This document shows, piece by piece, positions 43,012 to 51,603 of a DNA stretch of 64,000 nucleotides. The number at the start of each line of letters is the position of its first letter. Within the stretch, counting starts at the first letter, position 1. Source of the stretch: Leisingera sp. SS27 (GTDB taxonomy: Bacteria; Pseudomonadota; Alphaproteobacteria; Rhodobacterales; Rhodobacteraceae); NCBI RefSeq assembly GCF_028368855.1, contig NZ_JAQNCY010000013.1, positions 54,356-118,355 of the forward strand, in the 5' to 3' direction. Both the position numbers and the translations under genes were made by a program. The notes under the pieces are model-generated. The model had not been told where the DNA came from and made no database searches. It saw only the letters and a list, made by a program, of their open reading frames with translations.

Positions 43012-43686
43012 TTATATTCTGATTTCGGGCTGCGCCGCACCGGAAGCGGTGCCTGCGGGCCAGAACGCGTCGTCAGCCATCATCGTCAGAACCAGGCCGC
43101 GGGCCTCATCCGGATCCAGAACGCGGTAGGCGCCCAGTTCTGCGAACACCCGGCCGCACATCAGATTTGCCGGGGCAGCCGAATAGCCCAGCATCCCAGC
43201 CTCCAGATAGATCACCTGATCCTCCGCGAAACGCGGCATCACCAGTTCCAGCTGGGCGCCCGGATGCATCCGGCGGATGCCGCGGTAGCCTTCCAGCGTG
43301 CAGGCCGGGACAACGGCAAAGGGATCGCCCTGAGCATCCTCCACCAGCTCGCTTTCCAGAAGCACACCCTGATCCGGCATCAGCCACATCGGCACCCGGT
43401 TCATCAGCGCATCACGCGGCACGAACAGCGGGCAGCGGGCGGGTTCCAAGTCACCCTCCGCCGGGATCAGGACCTCGCGTTGCAGCTCCACCACGGTTTG
43501 CATTCCGTGATCGAAGGTCAGCACCTTGTCGCCGGGCGTCAGTGCCTCCACCGGGCGCCAGCCCAGGTTGGAGGCGACATGGGTGCCTGCCAGAAAGCCG
43601 CCCTGGCCCGCCGGGACCAGGGGAAAGCCGCTGTTCATGACCCCGCCTGCCGGGGTGCTGGTGCGTTTCAAAAGCCAGTCCAGCAT
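43012..43686 (-). CDS. Hint_2 (hedgehog/intein-type) domain protein lacking the Cys nucleophile
   Basis: A 224-residue protein matching the Hint_2 domain family common in roseobacters. The family block is GTHVASNLGWRPVEALTPGDKVLTFDHG. Active Hint domains begin with Cys (CF.xGT); here the residues are GF (GFLAGTH), so self-splicing or autocleavage is unlikely. The second block reads MWLMPDQGVLLES in place of the usual SPxHRVLL. The ATG at 43686 has GGAAAGGA upstream; a 24-residue longer frame is possible. Function is unknown; paralogues are often attached to secreted calcium-binding proteins. Confidence 0.8.
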   Translation of the reverse strand: MLDWLLKRTSTPAGGVMNSGFPLVPAGQGGFLAGTHVASNLGWRPVEALTPGDKVLTFDHGMQTVVELQREVLIPAEGDLEPARCPLFVPRDALMNRVPMWLMPDQGVLLESELVEDAQGDPFAVVPACTLEGYRGIRRMHPGAQLELVMPRFAEDQVIYLEAGMLGYSAAPANLMCGRVFAELGAYRVLDPDEARGLVLTMMADDAFWPAGTASGAAQPEIRI

Positions 43687-43852
43687 CCGCTTTCCTTTCC
43701 TGCCGGCACAGCGGGAATCCCGCCGGCCGGATCGATTTTTTTCCTTGTTCCTTGCCACTTATGGGACAGAACTAAGGCAAAAACCGGACATTGTTCACGT
43801 TACTGCGCCAATCTGCCGAACCTTTACCGGAATAGGCCCCGGCCAGGCGCCC

Positions 43853-44533
43853 TCAGCGCTCTTCACGCTCCCTGGATAGGACAGAATCGTTAAAAGAGTA
43901 TTCAAATTGCGCGATATCCTGCGCGCAGGCGCTGGCCACAGCCTCCGCCGCGGCATCGTCGTAATAGATACGCCAGTCCCGCTGCCGGGTGCTTTCGTTT
44001 TCCAACGGCAGCCTCAGCGAAAACCCGAGGTGATCAAACAGCGGCTGCGCATCACTGCTGAAATGCTCCAGCCGGATATACAGCTGGCATTGCTCGCTCC
44101 CGTCCGCATGGCGCATATATGAGGACGCCGGGCTGCCGCGGAACGCCGAGATGATCTGCGGGTGCTGCACAAAGGCACGGAATTCCAATGCCTTCGCCAG
44201 AGCGATAGCCGGATGCGCAAAGCTCTGTTCCCGCAGCCAGTGGTAATAGCTGACCGCGCGGTCCCAGGGATTGCGCACCAGCGTGAAGGCAAACAAACTG
44301 CGCAGAATGTCCTGCGGCACCAGCCCCTCGATATCGGCCAGGGTTGAATGCTTCCACAGCCGCCCGCGGGCTTCAGCATCCTTCAGGCGGCGGCGGCGCT
44401 TCAGCGCCTTGGGCGTATCGCCCAGCATCATGTCATCCGCCATGGCGCGTGCCTCCAGCGCCAGTGCCAGTGCAGTACCGCCGGTCTTGGGGATGTGGAT
44501 GAAAACGTAGCCGCGGCCTTGGGACAGGATCAT
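43853..44533 (-). CDS. Sulfotransferase family 2 protein
   Basis: A 226-residue sulfotransferase-2-like protein. The 5'-phosphosulfate loop is HIPKTGGTAL (residues 13-22) and the 3'-phosphate-binding region is TLVRNPWDRAVSYYHWL. A membrane anchor, usual in eukaryotic carbohydrate sulfotransferases, is absent. It should transfer sulfate from PAPS to a polysaccharide or similar acceptor. It stands alone on the minus strand between the Hint protein and EamA genes. The N-terminus MILSQGRGYVFIHIPK is typical of roseobacter paralogues. Confidence 0.88.
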   Translation of the reverse strand: MILSQGRGYVFIHIPKTGGTALALALEARAMADDMMLGDTPKALKRRRRLKDAEARGRLWKHSTLADIEGLVPQDILRSLFAFTLVRNPWDRAVSYYHWLREQSFAHPAIALAKALEFRAFVQHPQIISAFRGSPASSYMRHADGSEQCQLYIRLEHFSSDAQPLFDHLGFSLRLPLENESTRQRDWRIYYDDAAAEAVASACAQDIAQFEYSFNDSVLSREREER

Positions 44534-44615
44534 GTGCCGACCCTAGGAGATTGATCTGCAATTGCAAATGGCGGAGTTATGCCCGCAGCTGCACGCCGCC
44601 CCCTGACGCATTCAC

Positions 44616-44677
44616 CTTTGCGAAAATACTCCGGGGTGAATTGGCCCCGCAGGGCCAAGAGGGGCAGCGCCCCTTCC
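44616..44677. repeat. Roseobacter-type intergenic repeat fragment
   Basis: CTTTGCGAAAATACTCCGGG resembles the right end of the 38156-38336 element and runs on through GC-rich inverted repeats (GGCCCCGC and AGGGGCAGCGCCCCT). It lies just beyond the stop of the EamA transporter gene. It is one related arm, with no matching left arm seen here. Confidence 0.55.
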
Positions 44678-44679
44678 CT

Positions 44680-45603
44680 TCACTTCGAACGCAGCGCGAT
44701 GGTGGTGCCGGCCGCGATAATCAGTCCAATGCCCAGCATCTGCCAGATGTTCAGCAGCTGCCCCCAATAGGCCCAGGCGACACCCGGCCCGACAATCATC
44801 ACCGAGTATTCGAACACAGCGACATAAGATGCCTCGCCCAGCTGGTAGGCCTTGGTGATCAGGAATACACCGCCCACCGCCGCGCAGCCCTGCAGCAGGA
44901 TCAGGTGGGAAATGTCCCACAGCGGCCAGACCCAGCCGCGGACGGCAAACCCGTCCGAGCCGGCAGGCACATCCTGCGGCCAGATCTCCAGCCCCGCCAG
45001 CAGCATGGCGCCAAGCACCCCCTGCACCAGCAGGTAGATGAACAGCATCGCAACCGTGCTTTCGCCCTGGCAGTACAACCCCGTCGCCAGTGAGCCGAGC
45101 GCATAGAACAGCCCGCCTGCCACCGGTACCAGGATCAGCCAATTGAAAGCCGCCGTATCCGGCTGCAGCACCATCAGAACACCAGCAAAGCCGCCCGCAA
45201 CAGCGGCAACCCGGATCCAGCCGATCCGCATTTTCAGAAACAGAACGGAGATCACCACGATCAGGATCGGCGAGGTGAACAGCCCCGCCAGAGCCTGGGC
45301 AATCGGCATCAGCGCCACGGCGGTGAAGTAGAACACCATCGACACCGCCACCAGTACCGCCCGCAAGAGCACCGCGCCGAAGTTGCGGCAGCGCAGCCCG
45401 CCCAGTCCAGCGCGCGCCATCAGCCACAGGAACGGCAGTGCGACAAATGTGCGCAACAGATAGAACTGGCCCAGCCCGATGGTCTCCGCCATCAGCGGCA
45501 CGGCGTTGTCGGTGATGCCGATAATCAGCATTGCCGCCAGCATAGACTGCGCGGCTGCGGTCTGGCTGGTGCCCGGCGCGGAGAGTGCGGCTGTTTGTTT
45601 CAT
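44680..45603 (-). CDS. EamA/DMT-family transporter
   Basis: A 307-residue membrane protein with ten hydrophobic segments in two EamA repeats. The first half begins LAAMLIIGITDNAVPLMAETIGLGQFYLLRT; the second ends GVAWAYWGQLLNIWQMLGIGLIIAAG. Drug/metabolite transporters of this type export amino acids, nucleosides or other small molecules. ATG 45603 with GGGAAGGG just upstream is chosen; a TTG at 45657 would add 18 residues. It is divergent from the acyl-CoA synthetase gene. Substrate unknown. Confidence 0.88.
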   Translation of the reverse strand: MKQTAALSAPGTSQTAAAQSMLAAMLIIGITDNAVPLMAETIGLGQFYLLRTFVALPFLWLMARAGLGGLRCRNFGAVLLRAVLVAVSMVFYFTAVALMPIAQALAGLFTSPILIVVISVLFLKMRIGWIRVAAVAGGFAGVLMVLQPDTAAFNWLILVPVAGGLFYALGSLATGLYCQGESTVAMLFIYLLVQGVLGAMLLAGLEIWPQDVPAGSDGFAVRGWVWPLWDISHLILLQGCAAVGGVFLITKAYQLGEASYVAVFEYSVMIVGPGVAWAYWGQLLNIWQMLGIGLIIAAGTTIALRSK

Positions 45604-45679
45604 ACCCTTCCCATTGCCCGCAACTTTCCGCAATATCTGTCCTCTAAGCGACACCAAAGTGATTCAGGGGAGGAAACTG

Positions 45680-47308
45680 ATGGGGTGGATGGCGGATGAA
45701 ACCGGTCTGGAAAAGACCGCCGCAAATTATGTGCCGCTGTCGCCGCTCAGCCATCTGCTGCGGGCGGCGCAGGTTTTTCCGGACCGCCTCGCGGTCAGCT
45801 ATGGAAAGCACCGCAAGACCTATGCGGAATACCATGAGCGATGCACCCGGCTGGCCTCCGGCCTGGTCAAGCTGGGGGTGAAGCCCGGCGATGTGGTAGC
45901 GACCCTGCTGCCGAACATCCCCGCCCAGGCAGAGGCGCATTTCGGCGTACCCGCCTGCGGTGCGGTGCTGAACACCATCAACACCCGTCTGGACGTGGGC
46001 ACGGTCGCCTATATCTTTGAGCACGGTGAGGCCAAGGCGGTGCTGGTCGATCCGCAGTTCCTGGAACTGGCCGAGGCCGCCGTCGAGGAGATGGACGGCC
46101 CGGCCCCGGTGCTCATTGAAGTGGCTGATGATCAGGCCAGCTGGCACGCCACGGGCCGCCACATGGAATACGAGGCGCTGCTGGCCAGCGGCGACCCGGA
46201 CTTCCAGTGGATCATGCCCGAGGACGAGTGGGAAAGCCTGGCGCTGAACTATACCTCCGGCACCACCGGGCGGCCCAAGGGCGTGGTCTATCACCATCGC
46301 GGCGCCTATCTGATGACCATGGGCACGGTGGTGTCCTGGCGGATGGTGCTGCACCCGGTCTATCTGACCATCGTGCCGCTGTTCCATTGCAACGGCTGGA
46401 ACCACACCTGGATGATGCCGCTTGTCGGCGGCACCCTGGTTTGCTGCCGCGACATCAGCGCGCAGAACATCTATAATGCCATCCATTACGAGGGCGTCAC
46501 CCATTTCGGCGGTGCCCCGATCGTGCTGAACATGATCGTCAACGCGCTGGACGAGGAGCGCCGCACCTTCGATCACACGGTGGAGGTCTTCACCGCCGGC
46601 GCCCCGCCTGCCCCGGCGACACTGTCGAAGATCGAAAACCTCGGCTTTAACATCACCCATGTTTACGGGCTGACCGAAACCTTCGGCCATGTCACCGAAT
46701 GCTACTGGAAGGCAGAGGACTGGGACGCGCTGGAAAAGGCGGGCATTGCGGCCAAAAAATCCCGCCAGGGTGTTGCCATGCCGATGCTGGAGCCGGTAGT
46801 GGTGCGCGACAGCGAGCACAATGTGCTGCCAATGGACGGCCAAGCCCAAGGCGAGATTGCCCTGCGCGGCAATGTGGTTATGAAAGGCTATCTGAAGAAC
46901 CCGGAGGCCACGGCCGAAGCGTTCAAGGGCGGCTACTTCAACTCCGGCGACCTCGCGGTGCAGCACCCCGACGGCTACATCCAGATCGCCGACCGGGCCA
47001 AGGATATCATCATTTCCGGTGGCGAGAACATTTCCTCGGTCGAGGTGGAGGGCGTGCTGATGGCGCACCCCGATGTGCTGCTGGCCGCCGTTGCAGCGAT
47101 GCCGGATGAGAAATGGGGCGAAGTGCCCTGCGCCTTTGTCGAGCTGAAGGCCGGCGCAAAGGAAGACGCAGCGGCACTGATCGCCTTCACCCGTGAGACA
47201 CTCGCAGGCTTCAAGGCACCCAAGAAGGTGGTGTTCCAGGAGCTGCCCAAAACCTCAACCGGCAAGATCCAGAAGTTCGAACTGAGGAAAATCGCCAAGA
47301 ACCTTTAA
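45680..47308 (+). CDS. Fatty-acyl-CoA synthetase (AMP-forming)
   Basis: A 542-residue ANL-superfamily acyl-CoA synthetase. The P-loop motif is LNYTSGTTGRPKGVVYHH, the adenine motif is VYGLTETFG, the hinge and ribose-binding region is YFNSGDLAVQHPDGYIQIADRAKD, and the catalytic Lys lies in KTSTGKIQK near the C-terminus. It activates a fatty or carboxylic acid to the CoA thioester via an acyl-adenylate. Start ATG 45680 follows AGGGGAGGAAACTG, which is convincing. Chain length is not readable; medium-chain or methylmercaptopropionate activation (DmdB-like) are options. A terminator follows. Confidence 0.92.
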   Translation: MGWMADETGLEKTAANYVPLSPLSHLLRAAQVFPDRLAVSYGKHRKTYAEYHERCTRLASGLVKLGVKPGDVVATLLPNIPAQAEAHFGVPACGAVLNTINTRLDVGTVAYIFEHGEAKAVLVDPQFLELAEAAVEEMDGPAPVLIEVADDQASWHATGRHMEYEALLASGDPDFQWIMPEDEWESLALNYTSGTTGRPKGVVYHHRGAYLMTMGTVVSWRMVLHPVYLTIVPLFHCNGWNHTWMMPLVGGTLVCCRDISAQNIYNAIHYEGVTHFGGAPIVLNMIVNALDEERRTFDHTVEVFTAGAPPAPATLSKIENLGFNITHVYGLTETFGHVTECYWKAEDWDALEKAGIAAKKSRQGVAMPMLEPVVVRDSEHNVLPMDGQAQGEIALRGNVVMKGYLKNPEATAEAFKGGYFNSGDLAVQHPDGYIQIADRAKDIIISGGENISSVEVEGVLMAHPDVLLAAVAAMPDEKWGEVPCAFVELKAGAKEDAAALIAFTRETLAGFKAPKKVVFQELPKTSTGKIQKFELRKIAKNL

Positions 47309-47331
47309 CTTTTCACGGCGAAACAGCATCC

Positions 47332-47365
47332 GGGGGCGGCAAAGCAAATTGCCGCCCCTGTTTTA
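47332..47365 (+). terminator. Intrinsic terminator after acyl-CoA synthetase gene
   Basis: GGGGCGGCAA / TTGCCGCCCC, a 10-bp stem with a 6-nt loop, followed by TGTTTTA. Confidence 0.82.
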
Positions 47366-47413
47366 TGCGCTTATTCTGGCAACAATGATACGGATGGGGA
47401 CCGGGCAAGCTGC

Positions 47414-48424
47414 ATGACGGCATTGAAGGAATTTGAGCGGCTGGAGGCTGCGGGCCTGTGGCGCGCGGATCCTGAGGCGCAGCGGCGGGATGTGATCATC
47501 TCGCTGGGGGACGCAACACTGACCATTGCCAGCATGAACGACCAGCCGCTGGCGCATTGGTCGCTGGCGGCAGTGGAGCGCGCCAACCCGGGCGCGTTCC
47601 CCGCCCTGTTCCACCCGGACGGCGACCCCGGTGAGACACTGGAGCTGGCGGAGGATGAGACCGCCATGCTGGAGGCCATAGCCCGTGTGCAAGACGCCAT
47701 CGGACGGTCGCGCGCACGGCCCGGCAGGCTGCGGGCGGTCAGTATCCTGGGCACCCTGGCGCTGGTGCTGGCGCTGCTGGTTCTGTGGCTGCCGGGAGCG
47801 GTGACGCGCCATGCGGTCGGCGTGGTGCCGGACATCAAACGCAAAGCCATCGGACAGGCGCTGCTGGGCCGGATAGAGCGGGTTTCAGGCCCGGCCTGCG
47901 CCACCCCCGAGGCCGCCCCGATACTGCGGGTCCTGGCACAGCGCACCGGCGTGCGGCAGCTGGCAGTGCTGCGGTCCGGCATCCCCGGCAGCCTGCATCT
48001 GCCCGGCGGCATTGTTCTGTTGAACCGGTCCTTTGTGGAGGATTTCGAAGATCCGGCGGTAGCTGCCGGGGCCATCCTTGCAGAACGCGCCCGGGCCGGA
48101 GCCAGCGACCCGATGCAGGAGCTGCTGGAGGCCGGCGGATTTATGTCGACCTTCAAGCTGCTGACCACCGGCGAACTTGACCGCGCGGCGCTGGACGCCT
48201 ACTCCGAGGCCACCCTGTCCAGCCCCCGGCCCCAGCTGCCCGACGAGGTGCTGCTGGCGGAGTTTGCCCGCGCCGCGCTGCCCTCCTCACCTTATGCCTA
48301 TGCGCTGGACATCACCGGCGAAACGGTGCTGGGGCTCATCGAAGCCGACCCGATGGCCGGCCGCGAGCTGGAGCCGGTGCTGAACGACCGAGACTGGGTA
48401 CAGCTGCAAAACATCTGCGGCTGA
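47414..48424 (+). CDS. Membrane protein with degenerate M48 peptidase-like domain
   Basis: A 336-residue protein with one clear membrane span (~residues 110-133, SILGTLALVLALLVLWLPGA) after a soluble N-terminal part. The C-terminal region carries the M48 pattern: LPGGIVLLNRSFVEDFEDP, then AILAERARAGASDPM. In M48 proteases this last stretch is LAHExGHxxxxDP; here the HExxH zinc motif is lost. The conserved LPGG and DP flanks suggest the fold remains without catalysis. A conserved tail (LTTGELDRAALDAYSEATLSS) follows. I do not know a function; regulatory or chaperone-like pseudoprotease roles are possible. Confidence 0.68.
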   Translation: MTALKEFERLEAAGLWRADPEAQRRDVIISLGDATLTIASMNDQPLAHWSLAAVERANPGAFPALFHPDGDPGETLELAEDETAMLEAIARVQDAIGRSRARPGRLRAVSILGTLALVLALLVLWLPGAVTRHAVGVVPDIKRKAIGQALLGRIERVSGPACATPEAAPILRVLAQRTGVRQLAVLRSGIPGSLHLPGGIVLLNRSFVEDFEDPAVAAGAILAERARAGASDPMQELLEAGGFMSTFKLLTTGELDRAALDAYSEATLSSPRPQLPDEVLLAEFARAALPSSPYAYALDITGETVLGLIEADPMAGRELEPVLNDRDWVQLQNICG

Positions 48425-48527
48425 TCCTGCTTCACGATCCCGCTCCCCTCCCTGCCAATCGCGAAAAGGCGCCGGATCTGCTAAGATCGTCAAATCTGCG
48501 CAAACGCATGATGGGGGGACGGGAGAC

Positions 48528-49340
48528 ATGCCAGAAAGCTCAGCCAGTTTCACCGGAGACATTCCGAGTTACTATGACAGCGGCCTCGGGCCGGTGGTTT
48601 TCTTCAATTATGCTGATGACCTGGCTGCACGCTGCGGTGCCTTCGCAGCCAAGGACGTTCTGGAACTGGCCGCAGGAACCGGCATCGTCTCGCAGCGGCT
48701 GCGGCGCAGGCTGCCACCAGACACCAGACTGACCATCACGGATTTGAACGCGCCAATGCTGGCGCTGGCAAAGGCGAAACTCTCTGACACCACAAATGCC
48801 GCCTTCCAGCCCGCTGACGCGATGGCGCTGCCCTTTGGCGATGGCAGTTTTGACCTGATTGCCTGCCAGTTCGGGGTCATGTTCTTTCCGGACAAGCCTG
48901 CCGCCTTCCGGGAGGCCGCGCGGGTGCTGAAACCCGGCGGGCACTATATCTTCAGCGTCTGGGCGCCGATGGCGCGGAACCCGTTTGCCGGAATTGCCGA
49001 CGCCGTCGCTGCACAGTTTTTCCCGGATGATCCACCAGGCTTTTACAAGGTGCCGTTCCATTACGGCATCCCGGAATCTGTTACAGCGGATTTGAACACG
49101 GAAGACTGGTCAGAGGTCTCTCACGAGACTGCCGCGCTGAACAAGACAATTGAAGATCCCGAGAAATTTGCCGAGGCACTGGTCTATGGCAATCCGATGA
49201 TTGATGAAATCCGCGGCCGCGGCGGCGTTGATCCTGATGAGGTCGCCAGCGCCATTCTGGACGCGTTGCGCGCGCGTTTCGGGCCGCCACCGCTGCGGAT
49301 GCCGCTGGAGGCTGTCATTTTCACCTGCCGCCGTCGCTAA
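48528..49340 (+). CDS. Class I SAM-dependent methyltransferase
   Basis: A 270-residue methyltransferase. The SAM-binding motif I is VLELAAGTGIVSQRL (~residue 45), the acidic loop is LTITDLNAPMLALAK, motif II is FDLIACQFGVMFFPD, and motif III is VLKPGGHYIFSVW. This resembles UbiE/type 11 methyltransferases. The acceptor is unknown. It is convergent with the SPOR protein gene. Confidence 0.87.
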   Translation: MPESSASFTGDIPSYYDSGLGPVVFFNYADDLAARCGAFAAKDVLELAAGTGIVSQRLRRRLPPDTRLTITDLNAPMLALAKAKLSDTTNAAFQPADAMALPFGDGSFDLIACQFGVMFFPDKPAAFREAARVLKPGGHYIFSVWAPMARNPFAGIADAVAAQFFPDDPPGFYKVPFHYGIPESVTADLNTEDWSEVSHETAALNKTIEDPEKFAEALVYGNPMIDEIRGRGGVDPDEVASAILDALRARFGPPPLRMPLEAVIFTCRRR

Positions 49341-49360
49341 CCTACACTTGCCAGGCCGCA

Positions 49361-49388
49361 ACAAAAGGCCGGGCAGCGGCCCGGCCTG
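49361..49388 (-). terminator. Intrinsic terminator of SPOR gene (minus strand)
   Basis: AGGCCGGGC-agcg-GCCCGGCCT (49366-49387), a 9-bp perfect stem. Read on the minus strand it runs into TTTTG. It lies between the convergent methyltransferase and SPOR genes. Confidence 0.75.
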
Positions 49389-49409
49389 TCCATCTGGTAA
49401 TTCAGTATC

Positions 49410-50720
49410 TTATTTGCTGAGCCTGGCGCCGCTGAAGCCGGCGCGCTGCACTTTGGCCAAAGCTTCGGCAGCCTGGCCGCCATCCTGATATGGCCCTGCC
49501 AGAACCACCTTGAAAGGCTGGCCCTTGCGGCTGACGGTGCCCAGACGCACTGTCAGACCACTGGCGGCCAGTTTGCGGGCCGCCGCGCTGGCCTGGGCCG
49601 GATCTGCATAGGTGGCTGCCCGGACATAACGGCGGCTGACAGCTGCCTGTTCCGGTGCCGCGGCACCGGGGGCCGAGCGGGTAGACAGGCGCAGGCCCTT
49701 CGGCCGGGCCTCAGCCGGGCTGACACGCGCATCGCGCGGCAGCGTGACCGTGGGCCGGTCCAACGGCATCTGAACCAGCTTGCGCGGCACACCGCGGGTC
49801 CAGATCTGCGCCATCTGCGCATCGCCGTCAGGCGTGCGCACACCGCGCATCGGGTTCATCCGGCCATCCTCACGCTCCACCAGCTCATAGCCTGCCGGGG
49901 CCTGGACGTTGCTGACGATCACCGCCGGACGCACCGTGCGCTCTGCCCGCTGCGGGTTGAGCCGGCCGTCGGTCCAGACCGGCCGGTACCCCTTGGGCAC
50001 CTGGAAGCTGTTGCTGAGCCGGCGGTCCTGGTAGATATGCGTCTGCACCACGCGGGTGTTGGGCGTGATCCGCACTGAGGATTGCGGTCCGCCAAAGCTG
50101 ACCGGGGGGTCCTCCTGCGGGCCGCAGCGCACGTCGGCGGAGTTGCTGTACTGGCGGCTGATATCGGACAGACCGTCACAGCCCGCAGTATTCGCAGGCT
50201 GCTGCGCCGCAGCTGCGGGTTTTGCTGCGGCCGGCGCGGCCTTCCTGACCGGCTGCTTGGGGGGCACCGGCACTGCCGCAACCGTAGCGGGCTGCACGCT
50301 GGAAGGCTGCTGTTTGCGGACAGGCTTGGCGGTTGTCACAACGTTTGGCTGCGCGGCAGCCTGTGCTGCCCCGGAAGGTTTGGCTGCAGCGGCCTGTGCC
50401 GGCTGCTGGCCCGGATACAGAGTGATCAGTTCCGGCTTTGACGCAGTCTGCCGCTGCCGCGTGGTCCCGGCCACCCGGGTCGGGGCGTAACCGCAAAGAT
50501 GCTTGCGGGCGCGGTTGACCCGCGGCACCCAGTTCACTTCCCCGTCAATGCCTGCCCGGATGTAAATGCAGCCCCGGCTGTCCACGTACTGCTTTCCCTT
50601 ATAAGAAAGCGGCGGATATTCGGCTGGCGGGCTGGCGTTGCGCAGGGTTTGTGCCTGTATCCCTGCTGCGCTGCTAGTCCCCGCGATGATGGCCAGTGCA
50701 ATAATTCTAGTTATTTTCAT
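49410..50720 (-). CDS. Periplasmic SPOR-domain protein
   Basis: A 436-residue exported protein. The signal peptide is MKITRIIALAIIAGTSSAAG. A conserved N-terminal segment with Cys (DSRGCIYIRAGIDGEVNWVPRVNR) is followed by an Ala/Pro/Gln-rich linker (~100-200), a middle repetitive region in which 'GY.PVW.DGRLNP.RA' and 'GYELVEREDGRMNPMRGVRT' repeat, and a C-terminal SPOR domain (~360-436, YVRAATYADPAQASAAARKLAASG). SPOR domains bind denuded septal peptidoglycan, so a division or envelope role is likely. ATG 50720 is chosen because it starts the signal peptide. It is monocistronic. Confidence 0.88.
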   Translation of the reverse strand: MKITRIIALAIIAGTSSAAGIQAQTLRNASPPAEYPPLSYKGKQYVDSRGCIYIRAGIDGEVNWVPRVNRARKHLCGYAPTRVAGTTRQRQTASKPELITLYPGQQPAQAAAAKPSGAAQAAAQPNVVTTAKPVRKQQPSSVQPATVAAVPVPPKQPVRKAAPAAAKPAAAAQQPANTAGCDGLSDISRQYSNSADVRCGPQEDPPVSFGGPQSSVRITPNTRVVQTHIYQDRRLSNSFQVPKGYRPVWTDGRLNPQRAERTVRPAVIVSNVQAPAGYELVEREDGRMNPMRGVRTPDGDAQMAQIWTRGVPRKLVQMPLDRPTVTLPRDARVSPAEARPKGLRLSTRSAPGAAAPEQAAVSRRYVRAATYADPAQASAAARKLAASGLTVRLGTVSRKGQPFKVVLAGPYQDGGQAAEALAKVQRAGFSGARLSK

Positions 50721-50853
50721 TCCTGAGCCCCACAAAATATGGCTACAGGATGCCCGAGTCTCGCCTGTGAGTAAAGTTTCCGCAGCGACAATAGGCCGGC
50801 ATGGCGGCAATTTTTGCATGAATTGAAACCAATTCAACGCCCGCCGCCGGATA

Positions 50854-50893
50854 CTGCCGCCAGGACGGGCAATCCCCGCCCTGGCGGCGGCAG
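50854..50893 (-). terminator. Hairpin after upp
   Basis: CTGCCGCCAGG (50854-50864) pairs with CCTGGCGGCGGCAG (50880-50893, imperfect) just beyond the upp stop. No T tract follows on the minus strand, so termination is only likely. Confidence 0.45.
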
Positions 50894-50894
50894 A

Positions 50895-51527
50895 TTATTT
50901 GGTGCCGAACATCCGGTCGCCCGCATCGCCAAGCCCGGGCAGAATATAGCCCTTCTTGTTCAGCTCGCGGTCCAGAGAGGCGGTCACAATCGGAACATCC
51001 GGGTGGGCCTGCTTCATCCGCTCGACGCCTTCGGGCGAGGCCAGCAGGCACAGGAAGCGGATGTTGTTGGCGCCGGCTTCTTTCAGCAGGTCAATGGCGG
51101 CAGCTGAGCTGTTGCCGGTGGCCAGCATCGGGTCAACGGCGATGACCAGCCGGTCCTTCAGCCCCTCGGGCGCCTTGAAGTAATACTGCACCGGCTCCAG
51201 GGTTTCTTCGTCGCGGTAAAGACCGACAAACCCGACGCGGGCGGAGGGGATCAGCTCCAGCACACCGTCCAGCATGCCGTTGCCCGCGCGCAGGATAGAC
51301 ACCAGGGCCAGCTTCTTGCCCGCGAGGATCGGCGCCTCCATCTCCTCCATCGGGGTTTCGATGCTGGTGGTGGTCAGCGGCATTTCGCGGGTGATCTCGT
51401 AGGCCAGCAGCTGGGTGATCTCGCGCAGCAGCCGGCGGAAACCGGCCGTGGACGTGCCCTTGTCCCGCATCAGGGTCAGCTTGTGCTGCACAAGCGGGTG
51501 ATCAACAACGGTCAGGTGGTCGGTCAT
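50895..51527 (-). CDS. upp: Uracil phosphoribosyltransferase
   Basis: A 210-residue UPRT that makes UMP from uracil and PRPP. PRPP-binding motif: [18 protein letters not shown]; the uracil-binding C-terminal loop is [35 protein letters not shown] is the usual family start. It is the last gene of the minus-strand salvage operon cdd-deoA-deoB-upp, 76 bp after deoB. It turns the uracil released by DeoA back into nucleotide. Confidence 0.96.
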   Translation of the reverse strand: MTDHLTVVDHPLVQHKLTLMRDKGTSTAGFRRLLREITQLLAYEITREMPLTTTSIETPMEEMEAPILAGKKLALVSILRAGNGMLDGVLELIPSARVGFVGLYRDEETLEPVQYYFKAPEGLKDRLVIAVDPMLATGNSSAAAIDLLKEAGANNIRFLCLLASPEGVERMKQAHPDVPIVTASLDRELNKKGYILPGLGDAGDRMFGTK

Positions 51528-51603
51528 GGGGCACTCCTAGTGTTTGGCTTTGTGCGCTTTTACGGGCTTGGTCGCGGCAGGCAAGCGTGTTTTGACCATG
51601 GGG

